Of a stretch of 49,799 nucleotides of DNA, positions 24,830 through 34,546 are shown piece by piece (the first letter of the stretch is position 1; every line of letters begins with the position of its first letter). Under the pieces are notes generated by a model that worked only from the letters and a program-made list of their open reading frames with translations, made no database searches and was not told the origin of the DNA. This DNA comes from Desulfuromonas sp. (GTDB lineage Bacteria; Desulfobacterota; Desulfuromonadia; Desulfuromonadales; Desulfuromonadaceae): contig PKUE01000076.1 in the NCBI GenBank assembly GCA_002869685.1, forward strand, positions 1 through 49,799. Reading direction: 5' to 3'. A program made the position numbers and the translations under genes.

Positions 24830-26014
24830 ATGGGAAAAACAATGCGAAATAGTGTCATTGGTATCTTGGCGGTCAATGCCATTCTGCTTCTTGTCGCTGT
24901 ATTGGCAGATCTCGGCTGGTTGGGACTAGTGTTGGTGAGTGCATCAATGCTAACGGCTCTGGCCGGATGTTGGTTTGCATCGCTGGATAAGAGCAGAGAG
25001 GGTGTGGACAGGAAACCGACACACATGGTGACAGCAGCCCAGGAACTGTTTGCCTGTTTGGATACCGAAGTCTCCAGCCAATGCCGGGACGCACAGAGTG
25101 AAAATGCTCAAGTACAGGATATTCTTGCCGATGCTATCGGAAAGTTAATCGCCAGTTTTACCGAGCTTGAAGAAAAGACTGCGGAGCAAAAAGAGTTGGC
25201 GGTGATGTTAACACGCGGACAGGATGGCGATAGCACGGCAACATCCTTCAAGGCGTTGTTCAAGAAGATCGAAACCGTCATGCAGCGGTTGCTTGATGCG
25301 ACGATTGAAAACAACAGTCAGACGGAGCAACTTGTCGCCTCCATGGACCAGACCCAGGAGCAGTTTCAAAAGGTACTCGGTATGCTCGGCGAGGTCCGAA
25401 AAATCGCAGATCAGACCAATCTTCTTGCGATCAATGCCGCAGTCGAAGCCGCCCGGGCCGGAAATGCCGGCAAAGGGTTTGCCGTTGTCGCCGAGGAGGT
25501 GCGCAACCTGTCAATCCGCTCTAACCGATTCAGTGAGCAGATCGATACCTCAGTTCAAGCCATCTCAACGGCGCTGGGCGATGTGGGGAAATCCATCCGT
25601 TCGCTGTCAGAGAACTCCAGCCAGCTGGTGGCCGAAGAGCGGAGCCATATCACAACAACCATGGATCAGGCACAACAGTTCAACCAAATGGTCGAAAAAA
25701 GCGCCATGCAGATCTCTGCCATCGCCGAAAATGTTTCCCAACAGGTCCGTCAATCTGTGACGTCATTACAGTTTCAAGATATGTCGACTCAGGTGATTGG
25801 CACGGTAACGCGACGGTTGGAATCCATGGATCTGCTGATTGGCAGCGTAGCCCAGCACACTCAGCAAGTGGTAATTGGTAACGACAGTGACAGTGCCGAG
25901 CAGGTGCAGATACTGGAAGCGCTGTTCAAGCAGTCTGCCGAGATGATTCGATCCAGTCACCATAATCCAGTGTCGCAAAAAAACATGGACGAAGGGGATA
26001 TCGAGCTGTTTTGA
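24830..26014 (+). CDS. Methyl-accepting chemotaxis protein without periplasmic sensor
   Basis: A 394-residue chemoreceptor. Two hydrophobic segments at about 8-48 form a tight membrane hairpin with almost no periplasmic loop, so any sensing must be in the membrane or cytoplasm. The signalling tip is conserved: [20 protein letters not shown], then [16 protein letters not shown] later [11 protein letters not shown] is typical of short receptors with a CheX/PilJ-like C-terminal part. The C-terminus (EGDIELF) does not fit the CheR-tether pattern. The start is ATG 24830 with GAGGGG upstream. It is co-transcribed with cheY, STAS and cheA. Confidence 0.9.
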   Translation: MGKTMRNSVIGILAVNAILLLVAVLADLGWLGLVLVSASMLTALAGCWFASLDKSREGVDRKPTHMVTAAQELFACLDTEVSSQCRDAQSENAQVQDILADAIGKLIASFTELEEKTAEQKELAVMLTRGQDGDSTATSFKALFKKIETVMQRLLDATIENNSQTEQLVASMDQTQEQFQKVLGMLGEVRKIADQTNLLAINAAVEAARAGNAGKGFAVVAEEVRNLSIRSNRFSEQIDTSVQAISTALGDVGKSIRSLSENSSQLVAEERSHITTTMDQAQQFNQMVEKSAMQISAIAENVSQQVRQSVTSLQFQDMSTQVIGTVTRRLESMDLLIGSVAQHTQQVVIGNDSDSAEQVQILEALFKQSAEMIRSSHHNPVSQKNMDEGDIELF

Positions 26015-26063
26015 GTGAAATTAAGAAGAAATAGATTCAGATAAATGAAAGGAGTGTTATGCC

Positions 26064-26429
26064 ATGGCAAAAACAATCTTAGCCGTAGATGATTCCAAAT
26101 CAATTTTACAGATGGTGTCTTTTACGCTGAAAGGTGCTGGTTACCAAGTGATCGAAGCCAGCAACGGGCAGGAAGGTCTGGCCGCGGCCCAGCGTCAGAA
26201 AGTGGACCTGGTGCTTACCGACCTCAACATGCCAGTGATGGATGGGCTGACCATGGTGCAGCGTCTTCGTGCCATCCCCGCCTGTAAGTTCACCCCGATC
26301 CTGATGCTTACGACCGAGGCAGGAGCCGATTTCAAAGCCAAGGGCAAAGCTGCCGGCCTTACCGGCTGGCTGGTCAAACCATTCGATCCGCAGAAACTGC
26401 TTGGTGTTGTTAAAAAAGTCCTCGGCTAA
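26064..26429 (+). CDS. cheY: CheY-type response regulator
   Basis: A stand-alone receiver domain of 121 residues with all active-site residues: DD in LAVDDSKSIL, the phospho-acceptor in LVLTDLNMPVMDG, Thr in LMLTTEAG and Lys in WLVKPFDP. It receives phosphate from CheA and either acts on the flagellar motor or serves as a phosphate sink. It sits between the MCP and the STAS gene. No CheC, CheX or CheZ phosphatase gene lies in the operon. Confidence 0.93.
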   Translation: MAKTILAVDDSKSILQMVSFTLKGAGYQVIEASNGQEGLAAAQRQKVDLVLTDLNMPVMDGLTMVQRLRAIPACKFTPILMLTTEAGADFKAKGKAAGLTGWLVKPFDPQKLLGVVKKVLG

Positions 26430-26446
26430 ACAAGGTAGGAGAAGCC

Positions 26447-26815
26447 ATGTTTGAACTGGAAAGTAAAACCATTCAAAACAGTGACGGTGCCGTCCGCCAG
26501 CTGGTAATCGTCAGTGGTGATTTGGGTATTGCTACCATCGGAAAGCTCAAAGAGGGCCTGCTTGCTGTCCTGCAGGACCACGACCACGTCATCCTCGACC
26601 TGGCAGCTGTTACCGCTGTGGATTACAGCGTATTGCAGTTGTTATGCAGTGCCAACAAATATGCTCAGCAGCACGGTAAACTCCTCCAGCTCAAAAACCA
26701 GTGTACAGAAGCTTTCATCGACCGGGCCCAGTCCCTTGGCTTTTTTCGCGATCAGGCCTGCAATGAAGCCGAAGATCCGATCCGCTGCCTATGGATTCCC
26801 GAGAACCTCACCTAA
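26447..26815 (+). CDS. STAS-domain protein (anti-sigma-factor antagonist type)
   Basis: A single STAS domain of 122 residues. The typical core is HVILDLAAVTAVDYSVLQLL, where the serine in DYS is at the position phosphorylated in SpoIIAA-like proteins. Such proteins work in partner-switching with HATPase kinases. Its place between cheY and cheA, with 27 bases to cheA, suggests that it interacts with the chemosensory kinase or receptor array. No anti-sigma kinase or PP2C phosphatase gene is near. The family is clear and the role in this operon is open. Confidence 0.87.
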   Translation: MFELESKTIQNSDGAVRQLVIVSGDLGIATIGKLKEGLLAVLQDHDHVILDLAAVTAVDYSVLQLLCSANKYAQQHGKLLQLKNQCTEAFIDRAQSLGFFRDQACNEAEDPIRCLWIPENLT

Positions 26816-26842
26816 AACCAGCGAGCAAAGACGAGGACGCCC

Positions 26843-28963
26843 ATGCAGGATGCCCCACAAAACGCCTTCAAAGAAGAAGCCTACGAGTTGCTCAGCGAGC
26901 TCGAAGACTCCTTACTCGAACTTGAAGAACAGCCTGACGATCACGACACCGTCAGCAAAGTCTTCCGGGCCATGCACACCATCAAGGGTTCCGGGGCCAT
27001 GTTTGGCTTTACCACGATTTCCGAATTCACCCACGAAGTTGAAACCGTCTTTGATCTGGTGCGCAACGGCGAGCTGCCTGTCAGCAAACAACTCGTTGAT
27101 CTGTCTCTCAAGGCACGCGACCATATCTTGTCACTGCTTGACTGCGAAGCTGAAGAACAGGAGCAATATGCCGCGCAGGGCGCAGAGCTCGTTGTCCGCT
27201 TTCAAGCTCTCGCAGGCGGAGTCAGCGCCCCGGCCGAGGTTGTGGCCACCACCATTGTTGAAGTTCAAAAGGACGCCCACAAAGACGATGCTACGACGTA
27301 TCGCATTCGTTTTCGGCCGGCACGCGACATCATGCACAATGGCACCTCCATTGCCCAGTTACTCGACGAGCTCGCAGAGCTCGGCACCTGTCGCACCATT
27401 GCCCATAAAACGAATATTCGTGCGTTGGATGAGCTCGATCCCGAGGGCTGTTATGCCAGTTGGGACATTATTCTTACCAGCGATTGCGGCGAAGATGCCA
27501 TCCGTGATGTTTTTATCTTTGTTGAAGATGACTGTGAACTGATCATCAAGGCGATCGATATCGGTGATGACGATGATGGCATGGACCGCAAACGCCTCGG
27601 CGACATCCTGATCGAACGTGGTGAGATCAGCCAGGCAGAAATTGACGAAGTGCTGGCCAAAAACAAACGCATTGGCGACTTACTTGTCGAAGCCCAGCTT
27701 GTCAGTCGCGACCAAGTTGATTCGGCCCTGCTCGAACAGCAGGAGATCCGCAAGCTCAAAGAGAAGAAAAAAGAAAAAAGTCAGAGCGCCAGCAGCCTGC
27801 GTGTGCCTGCTGACAAACTCGATGACCTGGTTAATCTTGTCGGCGAAATGGTTACGGTCAAGTCACGCCTCAGTCAGGTCGCTAACCTGAGCCATGATGC
27901 TGAGCTACTCTCTATTGCCGAAGAGGTCGAACGCCTTACGGAAGACTTACGTGATAGCACCCTGAATATCCGTATGCTGCCCATCGGCAGCACCTTCAGC
28001 AAATTCAAACGCCTGGTGCGTGACATCAGTGCCGATCTCGGCAAAGAAGTTGAACTTAAAACCACCGGCGCGGACACCGAACTGGACAAAACGGTTATCG
28101 AACAACTCAACGATCCCCTTATCCACATCATTCGCAACAGCATGGACCACGGAATCGAAATGCCAGATGACCGTGTCGCCGCCGGCAAGTCCCGCAGCGG
28201 CCAGGTTCACTTAAGCGCCCAGCACTCAGGCGATAGCGTTATCATCAAAATCACTGACGACGGCAAAGGGATGGATTCCGAAGTGATTCGCCAGAAAGCG
28301 ATCAGCAAAGGGATTATTGGTGCCGATGAACAGCTCACCCACAACGACATTCTCAACCTCGTCTTCGCTCCCGGTTTCTCCACCGCCCAGCAGGTCACCG
28401 GCCTGTCCGGACGTGGCGTTGGCATGGACGTCGTCAAACGCGCCATCGAATCGCTGCGTGGCAGCATCACCTTGGAAAGTGAAAAAGGCCAGGGCAGCGT
28501 CGTTAGTTTGCGCATCCCGCTCACCCTCGCCATCATCGAGAGCCTGCTTGTTCAGATCGGTGATGGCCGCTATGTCCTGCCCCTGTCCACCGTCGAAGAA
28601 TGCGTTGAACTCACCGCCAAGGACATTCGTGATGCCCATGGCCGCAACCTCGCCCGCGTGCGTGGTCACCTGATTCCTTACGTACCGCTGCGGGAAGAAT
28701 TTGCCATCGACGGCAAGCTTCCCACTGTCCAGCAGATCGTCATTACCCAGATCAACGGTCAGCAGCTTGGTTTCGTTGTCGACAACGTTATTGGCGAACA
28801 TCAGACCGTCATCAAATCTCTTGGTCCGATGTATCGCGATGTCCAGTGTGTCTCCGGCGCGACCATCCTCGGCGATGGCAGTGTTGCCCTGATCCTTGAC
28901 ATCGTCTACCTGATGCAGAAGGCCAGCGAAGACGGTCGGATGCAGAGAGTGGAAAACGAATGA
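26843..28963 (+). CDS. cheA: Chemotaxis histidine kinase CheA with tandem MshEN-like repeats
   Basis: CheA of 706 residues. P1 phosphotransfer domain 1-110 with His45 in AMHTIKGSG; a P2-like alpha/beta domain at about 140-240; then two 24-residue repeats at 251-274 and 276-299. Dimerisation helices follow (about 315-370), the HATPase domain (HIIRNSMDHGIE, ITDDGKGMD, GRGVGMDVVK) and the CheW-like P5 (about 565-700). The repeats begin RLGDILIERGEIS and RIGDLLVEAQLVS and end with L-x-x-N or Q. This spacing matches the MshEN/GspE-N motif known to bind cyclic di-GMP in MshE. They are followed by a charged KEKKKEKSQS linker. Binding of c-di-GMP here is untested. Confidence 0.95.
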   Translation: MQDAPQNAFKEEAYELLSELEDSLLELEEQPDDHDTVSKVFRAMHTIKGSGAMFGFTTISEFTHEVETVFDLVRNGELPVSKQLVDLSLKARDHILSLLDCEAEEQEQYAAQGAELVVRFQALAGGVSAPAEVVATTIVEVQKDAHKDDATTYRIRFRPARDIMHNGTSIAQLLDELAELGTCRTIAHKTNIRALDELDPEGCYASWDIILTSDCGEDAIRDVFIFVEDDCELIIKAIDIGDDDDGMDRKRLGDILIERGEISQAEIDEVLAKNKRIGDLLVEAQLVSRDQVDSALLEQQEIRKLKEKKKEKSQSASSLRVPADKLDDLVNLVGEMVTVKSRLSQVANLSHDAELLSIAEEVERLTEDLRDSTLNIRMLPIGSTFSKFKRLVRDISADLGKEVELKTTGADTELDKTVIEQLNDPLIHIIRNSMDHGIEMPDDRVAAGKSRSGQVHLSAQHSGDSVIIKITDDGKGMDSEVIRQKAISKGIIGADEQLTHNDILNLVFAPGFSTAQQVTGLSGRGVGMDVVKRAIESLRGSITLESEKGQGSVVSLRIPLTLAIIESLLVQIGDGRYVLPLSTVEECVELTAKDIRDAHGRNLARVRGHLIPYVPLREEFAIDGKLPTVQQIVITQINGQQLGFVVDNVIGEHQTVIKSLGPMYRDVQCVSGATILGDGSVALILDIVYLMQKASEDGRMQRVENE

Positions 28964-29067
28964 GGATTGGTTAGCCCTGTGAAAGCGCCCTGTGTGTGAA
29001 CGAGAATGTAATCAGATTGATCAGTTAGGGTGTCAATATTGGCCGGAACCATGAAAGGAGAACGTGC

Positions 29068-29565
29068 ATGGCCGCAGAAGATCTCGAACAGATGAATCAA
29101 TATCTGACCTTCAAGCTTGATGAAGAAGTCTTTGCCCTCGAAATTGCCAAAGTTCGCGAAGTGCTCGACTTCACCGATGTCACGAAAGTCCCACAAACCC
29201 CCAACTTCATGCGCGGTGTCATTAATCTACGTGGCAGTGTTGTTCCCGTCGTGGATATGCGGATTAAATTCAGCATGAGCGAAGCAGAAGCGACGGTGAA
29301 TACGTGCATCATCATTGCCGAAGTGATCATGGACGGAGAGCCCAGTGTTCTTGGCGCCTTGGTTGACTCGGTGCAGGAAGTTCTCGAACTGGATCCAGAT
29401 CAGATCGAACCCCCGCCACGTATCGGGACGAAACTCGATACCGAATTTATCCGTGGCATGGGCAAACATAACGACGACTTTATCATTATCCTCGATATCA
29501 ACAGGGTTTTTTCAGCGGATGAAATCTCGTTGATTCAGCAAAACAGTGATGCCGCCGAGGCTTGA
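29068..29565 (+). CDS. cheW: Chemotaxis scaffold protein CheW
   Basis: The coupling protein of 165 residues that bridges chemoreceptors and CheA. Family features are QYLTFKLDEEVFALEIAKVREVL at the start, GVINLRGSVVPVVDMR in the core and DDFIIILDINRVF at the end. AAAGGAG precedes the ATG, and the 104-base gap from cheA contains no terminator. Together with CheA and the next receptor it completes a core signalling unit. Confidence 0.94.
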   Translation: MAAEDLEQMNQYLTFKLDEEVFALEIAKVREVLDFTDVTKVPQTPNFMRGVINLRGSVVPVVDMRIKFSMSEAEATVNTCIIIAEVIMDGEPSVLGALVDSVQEVLELDPDQIEPPPRIGTKLDTEFIRGMGKHNDDFIIILDINRVFSADEISLIQQNSDAAEA

Positions 29566-29595
29566 TCTTTCCATTCTATAAAGGGAGATAGATAG

Positions 29596-31581
29596 ATGTT
29601 AACTAACATGACACTGGCAAAAAAACTGATTTTTGGTTTTGCCGTTGTTCTGGTGCTGCTCATGGCTGTTGGCGGTGTCGGATACAACGCTTTGGATACT
29701 GCCGCAGACGGGTTCAGCGATTACCGGGAACTGGCCAGAGAAACCAATTTGTCTGGACGGGTACAGGCCAACATGCTCATGGTGCGCATGAATGTCAAAG
29801 ATTTCATCCTTACCGGCAGTGAAGAGGACCACCAGCAGTATCAGGAATATCTGCAGAAAACGTTGGAGTTTGTCGATCAGGCTCATAAGCTTATTGATGA
29901 TCCCACGCGGTCCAAGATGCTTGATACGGCAACGGAAGATTTGGATAAATACGCGATGGCTTTTGACAAGGTCATGGTGTTGATGAATCGGCGCGATGAG
30001 CTTGTTAACAATGGTGTGAATGTCACTGGGCCGGTAGTGGAAAAAGCGTTAACCCAAATCCTTGAGAGCGCGCGGGCCGATGGCGATATGGACGCAGCCT
30101 ATTACAGCAGCCAGGCCCTGCGAAATCTATTATTGGCTCGATTGTATGTTGTGAAATTTCTGGAGAACAATTCCCAGGCGGAAATTGATCGGGTGAGTCA
30201 GGAGATTGCCGCACTGAACAAGTACTATAACCTTCTCGACGAGAATCTGCAGAATCAACGGCGCCGGTTACTGCTGGGAGAAGCCAGGGGAAATAGTGAA
30301 AAATACGCTGGTCTGTTCAAGGACATTACAACGACAATTTTTGAACGCAACAATTACATCAAGAACACCCTTGATGTGCTTGGTCCAAAGATCGCTGCTG
30401 AATTTGAAGATATTAAACTGGATGTTAAACAGGTACAGGACAAACTGGGTCCGCAGGTTCAGGCCTCTAATGACAAGGCGGTGCAGTTGATTACCGTCCT
30501 GGTCATTGCAGCGGTTCTGTTTGGTGTCACTATTGCCCTTCTGCTGATTCGTGGTGTGATGCGTCAGCTGGGATGTGATCCGGCCATTATTGAGAATGTG
30601 ATGGGTGTTTTGGCTGAAGGAGATTTGACCCAGAAACTTGATGTCACAGATAAAAACCGTCACAGCGTTTATGGCTCGGTCGCCACGATGGTGGAGAGAC
30701 TCAAAGAAGTGGTGGAGAATGTTAAGGGTGCCTCCACCAATGTTGCTTCCGGCAGCCAGGAACTGTCAGCAAGTTCTGAGGAAATGAGCCAGGGCGCCAC
30801 TGAACAGGCGGCTGCCGCCGAAGAAGCGTCTTCCTCCATGGAACAGATGGCCGCGAATATCAAGCAGAATGCCGATAATGCCATGCAGACGGAGAAGATC
30901 GCGATCAAGTCCTCCCAGGATGCTCAAAGTGGTGGTCAGGCTGTAGCTGAAACCGTTAAAGCCATGAAAGATATTGCCGAGAAAATCTCGATTATCGAAG
31001 AGATTGCCCGCCAGACCAATCTGCTGGCCCTTAATGCCGCCATTGAAGCAGCGCGTGCCGGTGAGCATGGTAAGGGCTTTGCCGTGGTGGCTTCGGAGGT
31101 GCGTAAACTGGCCGAACGCAGTCAGAGTGCCGCTGCTGAGATCAGTGAGTTGTCTTCAAGCAGTGTTGAGGTTGCCGAGACGGCTGGTGAGATGCTGGCC
31201 AAAATGGTGCCCGACATTCAGCGCACCGCTGAATTGGTTCAGGAAATTGCAGCGGCCAGCAAGGAACAGGATGCTGGTGCTGATCAGGTCAACAAGGCGA
31301 TCCAGCAGCTGGACCAAGTCATACAGCAAAATGCCTCTGCTGCGGAAGAGATGGCGTCGACCTCCGAAGAGCTCAATGCCCAGGCCTCGCAGCTGCAGGA
31401 AACGATCGATTTCTTCCGCGTTGAGGAACAGCGGCGGGGAAATCCCCCAGCGCGCCGAATTGAGCCGTCAGTGAAGAAACTCGCACCCGCTCCGGCTAAA
31501 AAGACTGCGGCACCTTCGGGTCTGGCATTGGATATGGGGTCTGGTCGAGACTCTCTGGATAGCGAATTTGAAGAATATTAA
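29596..31581 (+). CDS. Methyl-accepting chemotaxis protein with helical periplasmic sensor (HBM-like)
   Basis: A 661-residue chemoreceptor. Helix 1 is at about 11-31. A periplasmic region of some 260 residues is all-helical and resembles the helical bimodular (HBM) sensor fold, whose known members bind organic acids. Helix 2 is at about 295-318, then HAMP, then the signalling domain with tip [20 protein letters not shown]. The C-terminus ends EFEEY after a flexible Pro/Ala/Lys linker and fits the CheR/CheB-binding pattern x-[FYWH]-x-x-[FYWH]. cheR, cheD and cheB follow, so methylation control of this receptor is likely. Organic-acid sensing would suit the TRAP and frd genes but is inferred. 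Confidence 0.92.
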   Translation: MLTNMTLAKKLIFGFAVVLVLLMAVGGVGYNALDTAADGFSDYRELARETNLSGRVQANMLMVRMNVKDFILTGSEEDHQQYQEYLQKTLEFVDQAHKLIDDPTRSKMLDTATEDLDKYAMAFDKVMVLMNRRDELVNNGVNVTGPVVEKALTQILESARADGDMDAAYYSSQALRNLLLARLYVVKFLENNSQAEIDRVSQEIAALNKYYNLLDENLQNQRRRLLLGEARGNSEKYAGLFKDITTTIFERNNYIKNTLDVLGPKIAAEFEDIKLDVKQVQDKLGPQVQASNDKAVQLITVLVIAAVLFGVTIALLLIRGVMRQLGCDPAIIENVMGVLAEGDLTQKLDVTDKNRHSVYGSVATMVERLKEVVENVKGASTNVASGSQELSASSEEMSQGATEQAAAAEEASSSMEQMAANIKQNADNAMQTEKIAIKSSQDAQSGGQAVAETVKAMKDIAEKISIIEEIARQTNLLALNAAIEAARAGEHGKGFAVVASEVRKLAERSQSAAAEISELSSSSVEVAETAGEMLAKMVPDIQRTAELVQEIAAASKEQDAGADQVNKAIQQLDQVIQQNASAAEEMASTSEELNAQASQLQETIDFFRVEEQRRGNPPARRIEPSVKKLAPAPAKKTAAPSGLALDMGSGRDSLDSEFEEY

Positions 31582-31601
31582 TCGTTAGGTTGTCGCACGC
31601 G

Positions 31602-31634
31602 CCCTCTGGTGGAGTGTTCCGCCAGAGGGTTTTA
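31602..31634 (+). terminator. Terminator after the second MCP gene
   Basis: CCCTCTGGTGGA (31602-31613) pairs with TCCGCCAGAGGG (31618-31629) with one T-G wobble and a four-base loop, and TTTTAAA follows. It probably separates the structural che genes from cheRDB, at least in part. Confidence 0.83.
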
Positions 31635-31778
31635 AAGCTATAGAACATTAGAAGTGGCTATTATCCGGACTGTTTTTCATGTTGTTGCCTAGGGTGCGGG
31701 CATCGTAAGACAAGGCTGAGAACCCGTGGTGTGTCAACGTGTTGTTGTGTATAGGGCGTGCCCTGAAATGGAGGGGGT

Positions 31779-32603
31779 GTGGAACTGAGTCAGCGCGATT
31801 TTCAACGATTGTCAGTCTTTATCTACCAGGAGCTGGGGATAAAGATCTCCGACTCCAAACGGACGATGTTACAGGGACGGTTGACCAAACGGTTACGGGC
31901 ACTGAAACTTCCATCCATTGAAGACTATTGTGATTTTCTGTTTTCCGAGCAAGGTAAACAGATTGAGTATGTCCACCTGTTTGATGCGGTGACGACAAAT
32001 AAGACGGACTTTTTTCGTGAAAATGGCCATTTCGATTATCTGACGGCACAAGTTTTACCTCAATGGCAGAGTGCACATCGTCGTGGTGGCCACTTCAAGA
32101 TCTGGAGTGCTGGTTGTTCAACAGGAGAAGAGCCATATACCATGGCCATGGTTTTGGACGATTATGCCCAGCGCAATACCGGGTTTAATTTTGAAATTAT
32201 AGCTACGGACATTTCGACACGGGTTCTGGATCATGCCAAAAAAGCCATCTACCATCAAGATCGTATTGCCCCGATTCCCCAGCATTTACGTACGCGTTAT
32301 CTTTTAAAACACAGAGAACCTGGCAATGATCTGGTTCGTATCAAACCGACGTTGCGCAAAAAAATAAGGTTTGGGCGGCTTAATTTCATGGATAGCGCGT
32401 TTCGGTTGCCGGATAAGATGGATGTGATTTTTTGTCGTAATGTTATTATCTACTTTGACAAGAAGACCCAGGAAGAACTTGTGGGCAAATTCTGCCAGCA
32501 TCTCACACCGGACGGCGTTCTTTTCCTTGGCCATTCGGAATCTCTGCATGGTTTTTCTGTGCCACTGAACCAGGTGGCCCCAACGGTGTATCGACTTGCC
32601 TAG
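31779..32603 (+). CDS. cheR: Chemoreceptor glutamate methyltransferase CheR
   Basis: A SAM-dependent methyltransferase of 274 residues that methylates glutamates on receptors during adaptation. The N-terminal helical domain (GIKISDSKRTMLQGRLTKRL) and NKTDFFRENGHFDYL are typical. The SAM site is IWSAGCSTGEEPYTMAM, and DVIFCRNVIIYFD and LFLGHSESLHG follow. The start is GTG 31779 directly after GGAGGGGGT. No TPR or other extension is present. Its likely docking site is the EFEEY tail of the receptor encoded just upstream. Confidence 0.94.
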   Translation: MELSQRDFQRLSVFIYQELGIKISDSKRTMLQGRLTKRLRALKLPSIEDYCDFLFSEQGKQIEYVHLFDAVTTNKTDFFRENGHFDYLTAQVLPQWQSAHRRGGHFKIWSAGCSTGEEPYTMAMVLDDYAQRNTGFNFEIIATDISTRVLDHAKKAIYHQDRIAPIPQHLRTRYLLKHREPGNDLVRIKPTLRKKIRFGRLNFMDSAFRLPDKMDVIFCRNVIIYFDKKTQEELVGKFCQHLTPDGVLFLGHSESLHGFSVPLNQVAPTVYRLA

Positions 32604-32781
32604 CCTCTATTTAAACCGAGAAAAGGTGTGTATGGCCCAGCAGTGTGTCGTTTAAGCAAGGCGTAAAAGCACAAAAGTGATCGATGTATTTCAAGGGAGA
32701 TGCCGCAAGAATGATGCGATGCGAGACAGGACCAAAAAAATTAGCAGTGTATAGAGTGCCAGCTTAAAGTGAGAACCTGAC

Positions 32782-33312
32782 ATGCGCCCAGATCTGCAGG
32801 ATCTCCCTAAAGTTTATCTGAACCCCGGGGATCTCCATACGACTGACCGACCTAAAGTAATTGAAACCGTCCTCGGATCTTGTGTCGCGGTGACCCTGTT
32901 TTCGCCCGCCACCGGTCACGCTGCCATGTGTCACGCCATGCTGCCGAGCGGCCCCAAAGGGCAATTTCGCTATGTTGATGCTGCCATACAGCACATGATT
33001 GAAGATTTGAGGAGGAAGGGTGTACAGCCCTCGCGGTTGATTGCCAAGCTGTTTGGGGGCGCAGACATGTTCTCCGCATTGCGTAATGCCACCCCGGCGC
33101 GGTTTCCCGTCGGCGAGAGCAACATGGTGCGGGCGCGTCAGATTCTTGAGCAGCATCGCATTGAGGTGCGTAGTTACGATACCGGGGGGCTGCATGGCCG
33201 TAAAGTGGTCTTTTTTACCGATACCGGTCAGGTGTATGTCAAGCGCTTGCAGCGTCGCAGCGAAGAGATGAAATTAATCTTGCCGTATCTTGATGAGGTG
33301 AAGAATGGCTAA
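32782..33312 (+). CDS. cheD: Chemoreceptor glutamine deamidase CheD
   Basis: CheD (176 residues) deamidates receptor glutamines and in many bacteria also modulates CheA through CheC. The catalytic Cys34 is in [11 protein letters not shown] and His51 in AAMCHAMLP, with FGGADMF and [12 protein letters not shown] as further family signatures. No cheC is present in the window, so the CheC-CheD branch may be absent or encoded elsewhere. It overlaps cheB by 8 bases. The 178 bases before it contain no gene that I can support. Confidence 0.94.
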   Translation: MRPDLQDLPKVYLNPGDLHTTDRPKVIETVLGSCVAVTLFSPATGHAAMCHAMLPSGPKGQFRYVDAAIQHMIEDLRRKGVQPSRLIAKLFGGADMFSALRNATPARFPVGESNMVRARQILEQHRIEVRSYDTGGLHGRKVVFFTDTGQVYVKRLQRRSEEMKLILPYLDEVKNG

Positions 33313-34366
33313 GATCAAAGTGTTGATTGTTGATGATTCTGCTGTTGTGCGCCAAGCCCTGCAGTCGGTGTTGGAAAGCGACCCACGTATTGAGGTCATC
33401 GCAACGGCCAGCGATCCGTTTGTCGCAGCAGAACGTCTCAAACAGCAGATTCCTGATGTGATCACCTTAGATGTTGAAATGCCGCGGATGGACGGCCTGA
33501 CCTTTTTACAAAAGATCATGAGTCAGCATCCGATTCCGGTGGTGATGTGTTCCAGCCTGGTGGAAAATGGTTCAGAAACACTGCTTAAGGCCTTGGAGTA
33601 CGGGGCTGTTGAAATTATTCAAAAGCCGACTCTAGGGACAAAGCAGTTTCTTGAAGAGTCGAAAGTGCGGATATGTGATGCAGTGAAGGCGGCAGCGACA
33701 GCGCGGCCAGTAAAGCTGCGCGTGCCACGCCGTATTGAACCGAAGCTGACTGCAGATGCCGTGTTGGCCCGTGGTAAAAGCGAAGCGATGGTTCGCACCA
33801 CGGAAAAGATCATTGCCGTCGGTGCTTCTACTGGGGGCACGGAAGCGTTGCGGGTTTTTCTGGAAAGCCTGCCTATGGACTGTCCCGGAGTCGTGATTGT
33901 CCAACACATGCCAGAGAATTTTACCCGTGGCTTCGCTCAGCGTCTTGACAGCTTGTGCGCCATGAGTGTCAAAGAGGCCGAAAATGGTGACAGTGTCGTA
34001 CGTGGGCATGTTCTGATTGCTCCAGGCAATCGTCATATGCTGCTTAAACGCAGTGGCGCCCGCTATTATGTTGAGCTCAAAGATGGGCCGCTGGTGTCAC
34101 GCCATCGACCCTCCGTGGATGTGTTATTTCGCAGTACGGCGCGTTATGCCGGGAAAAATGCTGTTGGCGTTATCTTGACGGGAATGGGCGACGATGGTGC
34201 CAAAGGGATGAAGGAGATGAAAGATTCTGGAGCGATGAATATCGCCCAGAATGAAGAAACCTGTGTTGTTTTCGGGATGCCCAAGGAGGCGATTGCCACT
34301 GGAGCCGTTGATTATATCCTGCCGCTGGAGCAAATTGCCATGAAAGCCCTGACCCTGAGCCGATAA
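33305..34366 (+). CDS. cheB: Chemotaxis methylesterase/response regulator CheB
   Basis: CheB (353 residues) removes methyl groups from receptors when phosphorylated by CheA. The receiver part has [10 protein letters not shown] and Asp56 in [10 protein letters not shown], with Lys in IIQKP. The esterase part has the catalytic serine in [10 protein letters not shown], His in [13 protein letters not shown] and Asp in [11 protein letters not shown]. It overlaps cheD by 8 bases and closes the operon. The 180-base gap before the CLC gene holds no clear hairpin terminator. Confidence 0.95.
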   Translation: MAKIKVLIVDDSAVVRQALQSVLESDPRIEVIATASDPFVAAERLKQQIPDVITLDVEMPRMDGLTFLQKIMSQHPIPVVMCSSLVENGSETLLKALEYGAVEIIQKPTLGTKQFLEESKVRICDAVKAAATARPVKLRVPRRIEPKLTADAVLARGKSEAMVRTTEKIIAVGASTGGTEALRVFLESLPMDCPGVVIVQHMPENFTRGFAQRLDSLCAMSVKEAENGDSVVRGHVLIAPGNRHMLLKRSGARYYVELKDGPLVSRHRPSVDVLFRSTARYAGKNAVGVILTGMGDDGAKGMKEMKDSGAMNIAQNEETCVVFGMPKEAIATGAVDYILPLEQIAMKALTLSR

Positions 34367-34546
34367 TTCGTCGATAGTTTCTTTTGTATACGCCTAAGAT
34401 CTGATTTTTTCCAGATAATCCCTTTACAGCCTTCCCTGAATCAACATAAAATAACCGGCTGTTTTTCCGCTAAATATAAGCAACTTATCACTGATTGTGT
34501 GACGATGGTACGCCCCATGGACATCGCCCGGGATCAAAACCGTTGA

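Noticed and set aside
26514-27542. 342-residue open frame on the plus strand crossing the STAS-cheA junction
   Set aside because: It runs out of frame through two well-supported genes and has a Ser/Pro/Lys-rich composition.
31688-31740. CTGAGAACCC stretch resembling the core of a TPP riboswitch
   Set aside because: The second conserved half and the pairing expected of THI elements are absent, and the downstream gene is cheR, not a thiamine gene.
34427-34466. ACAGCC/GGCTGT with T-run as terminator after cheB
   Set aside because: Only six pairs with a loop of nearly 30 bases; too weak to call.
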